Source: Planctomycetota bacterium
GTDB lineage: Bacteria; Planctomycetota; Phycisphaerae; UBA1845; UTPLA1
Reading direction: 5' to 3'
Assembly (NCBI GenBank): GCA_016712275.1
Contig: JADJRI010000040.1
Span: 1 to 46,156 of the forward strand
Length of the DNA: 46,156 nucleotides
Below the pieces are notes generated by a model that ran no database searches, was not told the DNA's origin, and saw nothing but the letters and a program-made list of their open reading frames with translations. How positions within the stretch are numbered: position 1 is the stretch's first letter; every line of letters starts with the position of its first letter. A program made the position numbers and the translations under genes. Shown piece after piece: positions 28,274 through 38,044 of the stretch.

Positions 28274-29056
28274 ATGCAGGAAATTCGATTACTGATTGAT
28301 TCCCCCCTTCACGGGCCCGCCAATATGGCCAGGGACGAAGTTCTCCTGCAACCTTGCGAAGCTCACGCCTCGGGGCCAGTTCTTCGATTTTACGCCTGGT
28401 GCCCGCCGACGATTTCACTTGGTTATTTTCAGGACATCGTCGATTTCGAAACCCAACCGTCCCCAATCAATGGGCTCGATGTGGTGAGGCGAACTACCGG
28501 AGGCGGCGCGATACTGCATGATCTTGAAGTAACCTATTCGCTGGTGCTTCCCATCGATCACACCCTCATTCACAACAAACCCAATCGACTATATTCCCTC
28601 GCCCACGACGCGATCATCCGCGCCATGGACGGAGAGGCTCGACTCTACGGTTGCGGCAACGGCGCATGCGACGAATCCGCCCAGCGCGGACCCTTCTTTT
28701 GTTTCGCCCGAAGGCATGGCTTGGATGTGGTCATTCATGATGGCGCCGGTACCAACGGTGTGTCGAAAATAGCAGGCTCCGCCCAACGTCGCACGCGCCG
28801 CGCCGTGCTTCAACATGGCTCGATTATGCTGGACAGCCGCTTCGCGCAACAGCCCATAGCTCGTTGGAAGCAGGTTGACCCTCGAATCGACGTCGCCCGC
28901 GCCATTAAGCGGCTGGTCAGCGCGTTTGAGGAGTCGTTTGAAATGCCCACTCGTCCATCGAGGTGGACGCCAGATGAATTGGCCGCCGCCATTCCATTTG
29001 AAAAACAATATGGCAGTGAGGAATGGACCCGCCACCGACGGCGGCTTACGGCATAG
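28274..29056 (+). CDS. lipM: Octanoyltransferase LipM-like (lipoate/biotin ligase fold)
   Basis: 260 residues, ATG 28274. Cofactor-transferase family motifs: FYAWCPPTISLGYFQD, VVRRTTGGGAILHDLEVTYS (substrate loop), KIAGSAQRRTRRAVLQHGSI with the conserved Lys. PFFCFARRHGLDVVI supplies a Cys where LipM enzymes carry their acyl-thioester nucleophile, and the C-terminal accessory domain of LplA is absent. It should move octanoyl from acyl carrier protein to a lipoyl domain, the first step of lipoate synthesis. LipA is not nearby. A lipoate ligase role cannot be fully excluded. The gene ends 11 bases into the convergent membrane-protein gene. Confidence 0.8.
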   Translation: MQEIRLLIDSPLHGPANMARDEVLLQPCEAHASGPVLRFYAWCPPTISLGYFQDIVDFETQPSPINGLDVVRRTTGGGAILHDLEVTYSLVLPIDHTLIHNKPNRLYSLAHDAIIRAMDGEARLYGCGNGACDESAQRGPFFCFARRHGLDVVIHDGAGTNGVSKIAGSAQRRTRRAVLQHGSIMLDSRFAQQPIARWKQVDPRIDVARAIKRLVSAFEESFEMPTRPSRWTPDELAAAIPFEKQYGSEEWTRHRRRLTA

Positions 29057-29507
29057 CCGCAGCAGTCTCCGGCTGTAGTCGCAGCACCCCGCCGATCGCG
29101 ACAATCGCCATGACAAGCAAAACACTGATGGTCAGCCATTTGGCACGCTGCGCCCGCAACGACTCAAACGCCTTGGCTTTTCCAGTCAGCGCACTGGCGA
29201 TGAAGAACACAACAAACGCCAGCAGGATTTTTCCGCCCATCAATCCGTGATACAGCCCCTGCCCCTCGTGGAGCGGCATCTTGACCGCCAGATAATTGTA
29301 AAACCCCGAAATCAGCAGCAGGCCGATGCTGATCGAAACCAGCTTCGACATCCGCGGCCGAATGACCTCGTGCAACCGGGTTCGCACATCCTCCGGCGAC
29401 TCGCGCAAAACCGGTACCAACACGAACAGAGCAAGAATCGTCGTGCCCGCCGCCGCAATGGCGGACATAAGATGCAGCCACCGCATGGCAATATCAAGAA
29501 TAATCAT
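29046..29507 (-). CDS. Four-TM membrane protein, CopD/DUF2269-like
   Basis: 153 residues from ATG 29507 (MIILDIAMRWLHLMSAIA); the frame is open a further seven codons upstream. Four hydrophobic segments: LHLMSAIAAAGTTILALFV, LVSISIGLLLISGFYNYLAV, GLMGGKILLAFVVFFIASAL and WLTISVLLVMAIVAIGGVL. A His near the start of helix 1 and the pattern of TM helices recall small CopD-type or cytochrome b561-like proteins, but there is no clear metal or haem site. Family and function are uncertain. Confidence 0.6.
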   Translation of the reverse strand: MIILDIAMRWLHLMSAIAAAGTTILALFVLVPVLRESPEDVRTRLHEVIRPRMSKLVSISIGLLLISGFYNYLAVKMPLHEGQGLYHGLMGGKILLAFVVFFIASALTGKAKAFESLRAQRAKWLTISVLLVMAIVAIGGVLRLQPETAAAMP

Positions 29508-29570
29508 TCGCGACCTTAACTCTTCCAACCGGTACGTTCAAGCTCGACACCAAAGACACCGGAATACCAA

Positions 29571-30593
29571 TCAAATCTGTCCGGCATATGCCGTCAATTC
29601 GCTTCGAAAATCCCGCATATGAATGCCAAACATCTCCTCAACAGGCTTCACATCACAAACCGAATTCTCCTGAGACATTTGCACCTGCCCGACATTAAAC
29701 CGCAATTCCCTGGGGAGGATCGGGAGCTTCATCACCGTCATGGCCATCGCCTTGGCCACGGGAACGGGCATCCCGACAATCGGCTTCCAAGATTTTGCAC
29801 AGGGAATGAGCTCGCGACAGATTCGATACAGTTCGATCCATGTCACGGCCGTCGCGCCGCCCAAATCAAAAACGCGACCAATCGTTTCCGGCTTCGCCAG
29901 GGCGGCGACAAAGCAATGCGCCACGTCCTTCACCGAAACCGGCTGCAATTTCGATTGACCGCTGCCAAAATAGGGAATTACAGGAAAAGGACTCGGCAGA
30001 AAACCGAACGCCGGCACCGTCATGTCGCAGACAAATGTCTTCATCATGCGCGTGAACTCGCCGTCCGGGCCGTGAATCAAACTCGGCCGAAAAATGGTCC
30101 AGTCCAAACCGCTCGAACGAACCAGATTCTCGGCCGCCCATTTGGTCTTGTGATACAAACTCACGGCACCGGCGCGGGTGCCGAGTGCCGACATGTGTAC
30201 ATACCGCTTCACGCCCGCGGCTTTGGCAGCCGACAGAACCTGCTCCGTGCCCGAAACGTGGATGCGCTCGAATGTCTGTCCGCGCCATCGATCTTCCGCG
30301 ATGAGGCCCACCAGGTGAATCACTGCGTCGGCCGACGAAACACCTTGTGTCACCGCCGCGACATCGAACAGGTCGCCGATCACGATCTCAACGCGATCGG
30401 CCGGAACATCCCTCATCGCCGCATCGAATTTCTGTTTGTCGCGGATCAGGCAAACCGCCTTATGCCCCCGCGCGACCAGCTCCCGCACCACCGAACGGCC
30501 AACAAAGCCGGAAGCGCCGGTCACAAAAACGCGCGTCGGCAGCGCGTCCGCCCTGGGTGATTCAACGTCTGAATTGGATGTCGTTTCGCTCAT
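29571..30593 (-). CDS. NAD(P)-dependent epimerase/SDR, NDUFA9-like
   Basis: 340 residues, intact. The N-terminal Rossmann fold has VFVTGASGFVGRSVVRELVA (nucleotide-binding GxSGFVG), then IVIGDLFD, AVIHLVGLIAEDRW, and an active-site-like Tyr-x3-Lys in SLYHKTKWAAENLV. The family of atypical extended SDRs related to the complex I subunit NDUFA9 and to NAD-dependent epimerases fits best (TIFRPSLIHGPDGEFTRMM, QPVSVKDVAHCFVAAL, FDLGGATAVTWIELYRI). The substrate is unknown; quinone or sugar modification is possible. It has no close partner: 63 bases separate it from mlaD upstream. Confidence 0.82.
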   Translation of the reverse strand: MSETTSNSDVESPRADALPTRVFVTGASGFVGRSVVRELVARGHKAVCLIRDKQKFDAAMRDVPADRVEIVIGDLFDVAAVTQGVSSADAVIHLVGLIAEDRWRGQTFERIHVSGTEQVLSAAKAAGVKRYVHMSALGTRAGAVSLYHKTKWAAENLVRSSGLDWTIFRPSLIHGPDGEFTRMMKTFVCDMTVPAFGFLPSPFPVIPYFGSGQSKLQPVSVKDVAHCFVAALAKPETIGRVFDLGGATAVTWIELYRICRELIPCAKSWKPIVGMPVPVAKAMAMTVMKLPILPRELRFNVGQVQMSQENSVCDVKPVEEMFGIHMRDFRSELTAYAGQI

Positions 30594-30656
30594 GCTTTAT
30601 TAATTTGCCTGAAAATGGGCCGGTCGCGGCGATTATTGGACGTCGCACGGGCCGCG

Positions 30657-31973
30657 CTATTTGCCTCCAAGTTGCTTCCACACCTCCGCCTCGGCCCGTT
30701 CATAGAGTTCCGCCGATTTTGTCAAATCGGCCTGAATGCGCTTCAAATCCGGATCGTCAATCGGAATCTTTCCGTCGTGCAATTCGGCCAGCGCCCGAAG
30801 CTGTGCGGACGCATCGTCGATGCGCGACGCCGCCTCCGAAAAACTGCGCGCCGCGTCGAACAAAACCTGTTGCTGCAGCTCCGCCGGCGTCGGCGCATTG
30901 ATCAGCCGCCACGGATTGCGCAGCACATATTTCAAGCCCGTCTTGATGTGATCAGACGATTCCTTGAAATTCACCAGCATGCGATTGATGTTTTCGCGGT
31001 TCAAGACGAGCACGTCGCGCGTCGTCTTCGTCACCGTATTGATGTCCGCGAGCGCCGTATTAATCAGAATGCTCGTCTCCTTGAGATGGGCCATCAAGCT
31101 CGCCGGCATTTCGGCATCCGTCTCATCTCTCAAGTGTTCCGACGTTGCCTCGACATTCAGCAGCGTATTCGTGATCGGCGACTCGCCCGTCGCCAGCACG
31201 CGCGTCAGCACCGTCAAACCGCTGTTGATCGCATCCATCGCCATGTGCAGCTTGGCGACGGTTACGTTCGGCTTTGTCGAATCAAACTCCCGACGCAGCG
31301 AACCGGTCGCCTCGGCCACGTTGTCCGCGATCTCATGAAACTTCGAGATGAGCGTGGCCTTCTCTGCCGGCGTCAACTCATGCGATAGCGAGGCCGTCAT
31401 GGAGTTGACATCGGCCAGCGACTGGTGCAGCTTGGCCATAAGCGAGGCAGCGCTGTCGGGATCGAGCTGCATCTTCAACTGGCCCATCAGGCTTGAAGGG
31501 TCCGCGGCGTTCAGCTCGGCCTGCATGGACGCAAGAATGGCGGCGAATCCGACCGCATCCGATCCGACCAGAACATCCCCGCGAAACAATTCATCCGCTT
31601 TTCCAATGTCGATCTTGATGATCCCGTCGCCGCCGAGCGGCGGCACTTCGGCAAACGCCGAGCAATCCGCGCGCAAGGTAATGTCGCTTCGAATTTCAGC
31701 CTCGACCTGCACAAAGTACGACGGTTTGTCCACCTCGGCGCTGGTGTCGCTGATCAACGCGGAGGAATGTACTTTGCCCACCTTCTGCCCGCCCACAAAT
31801 ATCGACGAGCCTTTCGCCAGGGGCGGCATCACCGTGGTTGGCTTGAATCGTATGACCAACGGCTTCATGTCGCCTTCGACGCCCTTGCTGATCCACATCA
31901 GCACGCCGAAGAACACCGACACGACAATGATCGTGAACAACCCCAGTTTGAATGCGTTGTGTTCTCTTGCCAT
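30657..31973 (-). CDS. mlaD: MlaD/MCE-domain lipid transport protein
   Basis: 438 residues. One N-terminal TM (FKLGLFTIIVVSVFFGVLMW) is followed by an MCE domain (LVIRFKPTTVMPPLAKGSSI, FVGGQKVGKVHSSALISD, VQVEAEIRSDITLRADC, GDGIIKIDIGKADELFRG). About 280 residues of helical coiled-coil sequence follow. MCE proteins form hexameric rings that guide lipids between membranes with an MlaEF-type ABC transporter. The ATG overlaps the stop of the ATPase gene by one base (TAATG), so they are coupled. The long C-terminal helical region exceeds that of E. coli MlaD and resembles needle-forming MCE proteins. No gene for the permease MlaE is present here. Confidence 0.9.
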   Translation of the reverse strand: MAREHNAFKLGLFTIIVVSVFFGVLMWISKGVEGDMKPLVIRFKPTTVMPPLAKGSSIFVGGQKVGKVHSSALISDTSAEVDKPSYFVQVEAEIRSDITLRADCSAFAEVPPLGGDGIIKIDIGKADELFRGDVLVGSDAVGFAAILASMQAELNAADPSSLMGQLKMQLDPDSAASLMAKLHQSLADVNSMTASLSHELTPAEKATLISKFHEIADNVAEATGSLRREFDSTKPNVTVAKLHMAMDAINSGLTVLTRVLATGESPITNTLLNVEATSEHLRDETDAEMPASLMAHLKETSILINTALADINTVTKTTRDVLVLNRENINRMLVNFKESSDHIKTGLKYVLRNPWRLINAPTPAELQQQVLFDAARSFSEAASRIDDASAQLRALAELHDGKIPIDDPDLKRIQADLTKSAELYERAEAEVWKQLGGK

Positions 31974-32890
31974 TAGTATGCCGATGCACGGGAGAGGACC
32001 AGGAGCTTTTCGTATTCGCTCGTCCCGTCGGAATCCGTCAGCGGACCGATGGTCCGGCCATTCAGAAATTGATTCATCAGTCGCTCCGCTTCCGACGAAA
32101 GCGATTCAACCGGCGCGTCGCGAAGCCGCTCAAACTCGGCCCTTGTACCGACCTTCAAAACGCGTCCACGTTCCAGCATGACCATTCGGTCCGCGATGCG
32201 AAACGCGGAATCCATCTCATGGGTGACGACAATACTCGTGACCGCCAGTTTTTTCGAGAGGTCGATGATCAATTCGTCGATGGCGGCGCTGGTCACGGGA
32301 TCCAAACCGGCCGACGGCTCGTCATAAAACAGAATTTCCGGGTCGAGTACGGTGGCACGGGCAAGACCGGCCCGCTTTTTCTGGCCGCCCGACAACTGAG
32401 AAGGCAGCTTGTCGCGATGCGGCAGCATGTGAACTTGCTGCAGCTTGAGCGTCACAACAATATCGATGATCGATGGATCGACATAGCTGTGTTCGCGAAG
32501 CGGAAGCGCCACATTCTCGGCCAGAGTCATCGAATTAAAGAGAGCCCCGCTCTGAAAAAGAATGCCGAACCGCTTGCGGATGTCGTTTAGCCCCTGTTCA
32601 TTCATGCCGACAATGTTCTTCGGCGCCGGCATGTCCTTGGTCTTGTAAACAATTTCGCCGGCCGTGACATCGTATTCGCCGATCAGGCAGTTCAGGAGCG
32701 TGCTCTTCCCGCATCCGCTGCCCCCCATGATGACCAGCGTCTCGCCCCGAAAAATGTCGAATGTAATCTGATCGAGAACGACGGCTTCAACACCGTCATT
32801 GTTCCTGAACGACTTTCGCAGGTCGCGGATCTTTATGACTACGTCGTTCTGGTCTCGCACGAATCGGGCCTCTTGCAATCGCAGTACCAT
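31973..32890 (-). CDS. mlaF: ABC transporter ATP-binding protein, MlaF-like
   Basis: 305 residues, intact. Walker A GGSGCGKSTLLNCLIG, Q-loop GILFQSGALFNSMTLAEN, signature LSGGQKKRAGLARA, Walker B ILFYDEPSAGLDP and switch His in IVVTHEMDSAF are all present. The FQSGALFNSMTV-type Q-loop and the adjacent MCE protein identify it as the MlaF/Mkl class that powers lipid transport across the envelope. The C-terminal extension (RDAPVESLSSEAERLMNQFL) is typical of the class. It is the first gene of the pair; the usual mlaE between or before them is missing, so the permease must be encoded elsewhere. Confidence 0.92.
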   Translation of the reverse strand: MVLRLQEARFVRDQNDVVIKIRDLRKSFRNNDGVEAVVLDQITFDIFRGETLVIMGGSGCGKSTLLNCLIGEYDVTAGEIVYKTKDMPAPKNIVGMNEQGLNDIRKRFGILFQSGALFNSMTLAENVALPLREHSYVDPSIIDIVVTLKLQQVHMLPHRDKLPSQLSGGQKKRAGLARATVLDPEILFYDEPSAGLDPVTSAAIDELIIDLSKKLAVTSIVVTHEMDSAFRIADRMVMLERGRVLKVGTRAEFERLRDAPVESLSSEAERLMNQFLNGRTIGPLTDSDGTSEYEKLLVLSRASAY

Positions 32891-32958
32891 TTCGAATTCG
32901 ATGTGTTGAAGGGCACGCCTTCGGCTTGGATTCTAATTTCATTGCGGCGCAAAAGAAA

Positions 32959-32982
32959 GCGGCGACACCAAAGTGTCGCCGC
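32959..32982 (-). terminator. Terminator after the BRCT-like gene
   Basis: A perfect 10-bp stem (GCGGCGACAC / GTGTCGCCGC) with loop TTTG on the minus strand is followed by TTTCTTTTG. It lies 62 bases beyond the stop of the gene ending at 33045 and ahead of mlaF. Confidence 0.8.
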
Positions 32983-33044
32983 CTTTTGAAATCCATGAAA
33001 ACGGGCATGGCCGTCAGACAGATCGAATCACTCGGGCTCTGGCA

Positions 33045-34769
33045 TCAGCCTTGAAGTCGGCGAATGTCGCTCAGTTTTCCTTCAATGCCAATGAAGTTGT
33101 AGAATTGATCCTGCTTCAGTACCGGAACCGAGAAATACGCAGCACGTCGGCGGGCCTCGCGATAGCGCTCCGCCTCACTGGCGTATCGCTTTTGAACGGC
33201 AGGGAGGGTCGGATCGACCTCAGCTTTCCGCTGAATGCCGGGAACCGTGTTGGCGCCGTCGCCGCCGTTCCCGCCGTCACCGTCTTCCTCGTCGTCGGAT
33301 TCTTCTTCATCATCATCGGATGCATCTTCGTCGTCCGAGCTCTCTTCTTCATCGGAAGAAGCCTCTTCATCCTCATCGGACTCTTCGTCATCGGACGTCG
33401 CTTCTTCTTCGTCCGATGATTCTTCGTCATCGCCATCGTTTGAGACCGAGGTGTCTTCTTCCGGTTCCGATGCAACAGCCTGTCGGGGAACAACCTCCTC
33501 GCCCTTGGGTGGCAGCCCTAGAACGACGTAGTCCGTGGCGGCCGTGACTTCCTCGACAACTTCGCCGCCCCATCGCTGAATCAGGGAGATAATCTGCTCG
33601 CGACCGCGAATGTCCGCTTCGCCGTCAAAGTCCGTATCGAACTCGCCGACCACGACAAATCGCTGTTTCTTGGCGCGGTTCCGACTCAGAACGATGTTAT
33701 TGATCGAGTCGCCTTCCAGAATCGGATCATCCGGCGACGGCGGCGAGACCACGCGGCATTCGGCCGTTCGCATATCGACGCTTTTCACTTCAAGGCTGGC
33801 CTTGCCGCGTCCGTTGGCGGGAATGCGTTCATCCGATGAGTAAACGCTGAAGGTCATGCCCAGCGTAACATTGTCTTCGCGACCGAGATTGATATAGCAG
33901 AGTGAATCGCCCGGCAGAATTCGCAAAACCTTGCCCACAGCCGATCGGGCGATGGCCAGCGGCTCGGCATTGGTGGGAACATTACCTTTGTATTCGCGAA
34001 TGGCGCCGGCTTGAGATTGGAGCATTTCATCCTGCTCCTTCAATGTCGATGCAATCAGCCGCTTTTGCTGATTGTGCGTTCGCTTGGTGTCTTCAAGTTC
34101 GTTGCGCGTGGCTTCGACCTTGCTTGCCAGCGCTCGAACCTCATCACCCTTCACCTGCTCGAAGTCGCTCTTTGCCTTTTGGAGTTCTTCGACCTGGGTC
34201 TTCAGCTTGGCCAGCCGATTGTCGAAGGCCTCCGCCAGTTGCTTGGCCCGCGCTTCCGCGTCTTCAAGACCCTTCAGGGCTTTCTGGTTGGATTTCTCCG
34301 ATTTCAAACGGGCGTCGCGCTCGGCGGTATATTGCGAGAAAAGGCTCTCGATCAAAGCCACCGCGCCATTGGCCGATGCCAGCCGCGCCGCATTCTCGTC
34401 CTGTTTGTCGCCGGCGATCTTGGCAATGGCCGCATCGAGCTTGGCGATGGCCGTCTGCGCCGAATCGGTTTGGTCTCCGGTAAAGCGAACCATGAGACCC
34501 TTGCCGGACCGCATGATCTCGCTGACCAGCGTCTTATTTCCAGTGCCGGACTGGGCCGTCGGGAACAGCTTTCGGATCTCGGTCTCCTGCGCGCCTTGCG
34601 TGATCTTCTCCAGTCTTGTCTTCGCGGATTTCACATCGTTGCGAAGCGTCTCCTGATTCGTAAACAGAATCACCAATACAACCGCGAGAATCACGGAAAC
34701 CACGATCGATACAACCATACCGATCATGGTCGCATTGGAACCACCACGTTGCGGCGAGACTCCTGCCAT
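33045..34769 (-). CDS. Membrane coiled-coil protein with BRCT-like domain and acidic tract
   Basis: 574 residues, intact, ATG 34769. A basic N-terminus precedes one TM (MIGMVVSIVVSVILAVVLVI). Coiled coil follows (residues about 35-270; EDAEARAKQLAEAFDNRLAK). A beta-rich region (GKVLRILPGDSLCYINLGRE, NVTLGMTFSVYS) is of a kind common in such planctomycete proteins. A BRCT-like domain follows at about residues 375-430 (QRFVVVGEFDTDF, REQIISLIQRWGGEVVEEV, ATDYVVLGL). Then comes a run of about 75 Ser/Asp/Glu residues (33235-33465) and a basic C-terminal region. BRCT domains normally mediate contacts in DNA repair proteins; a membrane-anchored one is unusual. By positive-inside logic the C-terminus would be outside the cytoplasm, which leaves its role open. 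It is transcribed divergently from polA. Confidence 0.75.
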   Translation of the reverse strand: MAGVSPQRGGSNATMIGMVVSIVVSVILAVVLVILFTNQETLRNDVKSAKTRLEKITQGAQETEIRKLFPTAQSGTGNKTLVSEIMRSGKGLMVRFTGDQTDSAQTAIAKLDAAIAKIAGDKQDENAARLASANGAVALIESLFSQYTAERDARLKSEKSNQKALKGLEDAEARAKQLAEAFDNRLAKLKTQVEELQKAKSDFEQVKGDEVRALASKVEATRNELEDTKRTHNQQKRLIASTLKEQDEMLQSQAGAIREYKGNVPTNAEPLAIARSAVGKVLRILPGDSLCYINLGREDNVTLGMTFSVYSSDERIPANGRGKASLEVKSVDMRTAECRVVSPPSPDDPILEGDSINNIVLSRNRAKKQRFVVVGEFDTDFDGEADIRGREQIISLIQRWGGEVVEEVTAATDYVVLGLPPKGEEVVPRQAVASEPEEDTSVSNDGDDEESSDEEEATSDDEESDEDEEASSDEEESSDDEDASDDDEEESDDEEDGDGGNGGDGANTVPGIQRKAEVDPTLPAVQKRYASEAERYREARRRAAYFSVPVLKQDQFYNFIGIEGKLSDIRRLQG

Positions 34770-35149
34770 GAGATTAACCCTCGTTCGAGTGTCAGTGCCG
34801 GTTTCCCGGTCGTTGGTAATCGATCAGCCCCCCGCGTGTGTGCTGATCCGTCTTCCCCGTTGTCTAAATTCTGGACTTCGATCCGGGTGGGTGCGGCCCC
34901 ATCAGGTGGGCGGGCCGCGTAACGGAGGGCCGAAGCTTCATTTAAGTATCTGCAAATCAAGACGAAATGTCAATGTCGCAGGGGTTTCGCCAATTCCCGA
35001 TGGCCGCCCATATTCTTGCGTTCTCGGTCCACAACAACGCCCTTTCCGGACGCGTGGGCCCGCCGGTAACTTGCGAATTGATATCCTCGGTCAACTTCAT
35101 CCGTTGACACACCCCTTCCCCTGCGCAAAACTCGTCCATTACTCAATCT
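34770..35149. other. Divergent intergenic region between the BRCT-like gene and polA
   Basis: About 380 bases with a more AT-rich patch near 34940-34975, which is the likeliest place for promoters. No Shine-Dalgarno is obvious before polA, and no small gene was recognised. Confidence 0.4.
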
Positions 35150-38031
35150 ATGCCCGCAAAAACGCTCTATCTAATCGACGGCCACGCCCAGATTTACCGC
35201 GCCTATTACGCGCCCTTTGGCAACCTTTCGTCTCCAAAAGGCGAGCCGACCCGCGCCGTTCACGTCTTTACTCAGATGTTGTTGAACCTGCTCAGGGACC
35301 GAAAACCGGACTTTCTCGCCTTGGTCATGGACGTGAGCGACAGGACCGTTTTTCGAGTGCAGGTCGATCCAACCTACAAGGCCACCCGCGACAAATCGCC
35401 CGAAGACCTCGAACCGCAAATCAACCGAATCGTCTCCATTGTGCAGGCAATGAACGTGCCCATTCTTCGAATGGAGGGCTTTGAGGCCGACGACATTCTT
35501 GCGACGCTTTGCAAACGTCACGCCGGCGAAGAACTCGACATTTTTCTCGTCAGCCGCGACAAAGACCTCGATCAAGTGCTGAATGACCATGTGCGAATGT
35601 ATGACCCCGGCAAGGACGTGGTTGTCGATCACGTCTCCATGACTGCCGACAAGGGCTATTCCCCAGCGCTGGCGGTCGAAGCCCAGATGCTGATTGGCGA
35701 CAGTACGGACAATATCAAGGGCGTCGTCGGCGTCGGCCCCAAAAAAGCGGCCCAACTTCTCGCGGAATATGGCAGCGTCGCCGCCATCATTGAAAATGCC
35801 GACAAGCTGACACCCAAGCTGCGCGAAAACATGCTCGCCTTTCGGGAACGCATGGACCTCGTTCGACAGTTGGTCACATTGCGCGACGACGTGCCCATCG
35901 ACTTCGCCGTGAATTCCGCCGATGTGACACGCTTCACGCCCACGGCCGCCGCCCCGATTCTCAACGAGCTCGGCCTCAATCGACTTATCGAGCGCATCAG
36001 CGTCGGCGCCGCGCCGGATTCGAAGGCGCCGGCCGCCCCCCCGACAACCAAAGCCCATAAACCCGTCGCCGATAAACCGCACTCGATGGAACTTTGCGAT
36101 TCCCTCTTCGGCAATGCCGGAACCGACGAATCGCCCGACGCCCCCAAGTCCCCCGCCGAAACCGAGGATGGCGGCCTTTTCGGTCCAGACCCCGGCGGTC
36201 AGTTGTTTGCCTCCGCCGCCGAGGTGAATGAATCCTACAAACTGATCGACACCGAGGACAAACTCATCGAATTCGCGGCAATTCTCGCAAAACAGGAGCA
36301 ATTCGCCTTTGACACTGAAACCACCGGCCTGTCACCCGTCGATGCCGACCTTTGCGGCATCAGCATCTCCTACGAAGCCGGCACCGGTTATTACATTCCC
36401 GTTCGCGGCATCGGCCCGCTTGTTTCCGAAAATGTGGTGCGCAAGTTGCTTGGTCCCATCTTTTCCGACGAGAAAATTCGCAAGTGCGGCCAGAATCTAA
36501 AATATGATCTCGCCATCCTCTCAGGCTTCGGCATGGACGTGCGCGGCATCGACTTCGATACGATGATCGCCAGTTTTGTCCTCGATCCCCTGCGCCGCTC
36601 GCACGGCATCGACGGCATGGCCCTCGATCTGCTCCAATATCGAAAAATCGCCACCCACGAGCTCATTGGCAAGGGCAAAGACCAGACCACCTTCGCCAGC
36701 GTGCCGACCGATCGCGCCTGCCAATATGCCAGCGAAGATGCCGACATCGCCTGGCGGCTGAAACTGCTGCTCGAGAAGCAGCTCACCGACCCCGAGATGA
36801 TCTCGCTTTTCCGCGAGCTCGAAATGCCGCTCGTCGAAGTGTTGATGCGCATGGAACAGCGCGGCGTCTCCGTAAATAAGGCATTGCTGGAAAAAATCAG
36901 CGAAGAAATGGCCGAGCGCCTTCGCGATTTGGAAATCCGCATTCATCAGGAAGCGAAACGCCCCTTCAATATCAATTCAACAAAACAGCTCGCCGAAATT
37001 CTCTTCGACGAACTCAATCTCCGCGTCGTCAAGCGAACGCGCACCTCGCGCTCGACAGACGCCGAAGTTCTTGAAACGCTCGCCGGCGAAACCGATCACC
37101 CGATTCTGCGCCTGCTCCTCGAACACCGCGAACTCTCGAAGCTCAAAGGCACCTATGTCGATTCGCTCCCGCTCATGATCAGCAAGCGCACCGGCCGCAT
37201 TCACCCCAGCTTCCACCAAACCGGCGCTGTCACCGGCCGCCTTTCGTGCAGCGATCCAAATTTGCAGAACATACCCATCCGCACCGAGGAAGGAGCGAAG
37301 ATCCGCCGCGCCTTCATTCCCGGCAAACCGGATCAGGTTCTCATCAAGGCCGACTATTCCCAGATCGAGCTTCGCGTCCTCGCGCACTTCAGCGGCGACG
37401 AAAACCTGCGCGAGGCCTTTCTCGACGATCGAGACATTCATGCCTTCGTCGCGGCACAGCTCAACGATATTCCGATCGAAAAGGTTACGAAAGAGCAGCG
37501 ATCCCGCGCCAAGACCGTCAACTTCGGAATTGTTTACGGCCAGTCCGCCTTCGGTCTCGCCAGGCAAACCGGTATGTCGCAAAGCGATGCCAAACAATTC
37601 ATCGAGCGATATTTTGCGCGCTATCCGCGCATTCGCGGCTTTCTCGATCATTGCATCGAGCACGCCAAGCGTCACGGCTATGTCAGGACTTATCTCGGTC
37701 GCCGACGCCCGATACCGGACATTCTTTCGCGAAATCAAACCGCGCGGAATGCGGCCGAGCGGCTTGCGGTCAATACCGTCGTGCAAGGCTCCGCTGCCGA
37801 CATGATCAAACGCGCTATGGTTAATCTCGATCGACGAATCCGCGCCGAAAGCCGGCCGATGCGCATGCTGATTCAGGTTCACGACGAACTGGTGTTTGAA
37901 GTTCCGCGCGATCGTGCCAGGGATGAATCCGCGATTATTTCTGAAGAGATGTCAAGGGCGCTGACACTAAATGTGCCGGTAAAGTCGATGTCGCCATGGG
38001 CGACAACTGGCTGGATATGTCCCCGATTTGA
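35150..38031 (+). CDS. polA: DNA polymerase I
   Basis: About 960 residues, ATG 35150. The 5'-3' exonuclease is first (TLYLIDGHAQIYRAYYAPF, MEGFEADDILATL, LIGDSTDNIKGVVGVGPKKA), then a Pro/Ala-rich linker. The 3'-5' exonuclease has its acidic pair (FAFDTETTGLSPVDADLCGI), so it is probably active. The polymerase domain shows TGRLSCSDPNLQNIP, KADYSQIELRVLAHFSGDE (motif A), RSRAKTVNFGIVYGQSAFGL (motif B) and MLIQVHDELVFEVP (motif C). It fills gaps and removes RNA primers. Near 37980 a base is missing (GTAAAG), after which the expected end VDVAMGDNWLDMSPI continues in the next frame to TGA 38029-38031, so the longer open frame to 38221 is an artefact. Confidence 0.96.
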
Positions 38032-38044
38032 CGGCCCGCGATTG

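Noticed and set aside
35171..36301. Minus-strand open frame of 376 codons inside polA
   Set aside because: It lies opposite the strongly conserved exonuclease domain of polA and shows no recognisable protein.
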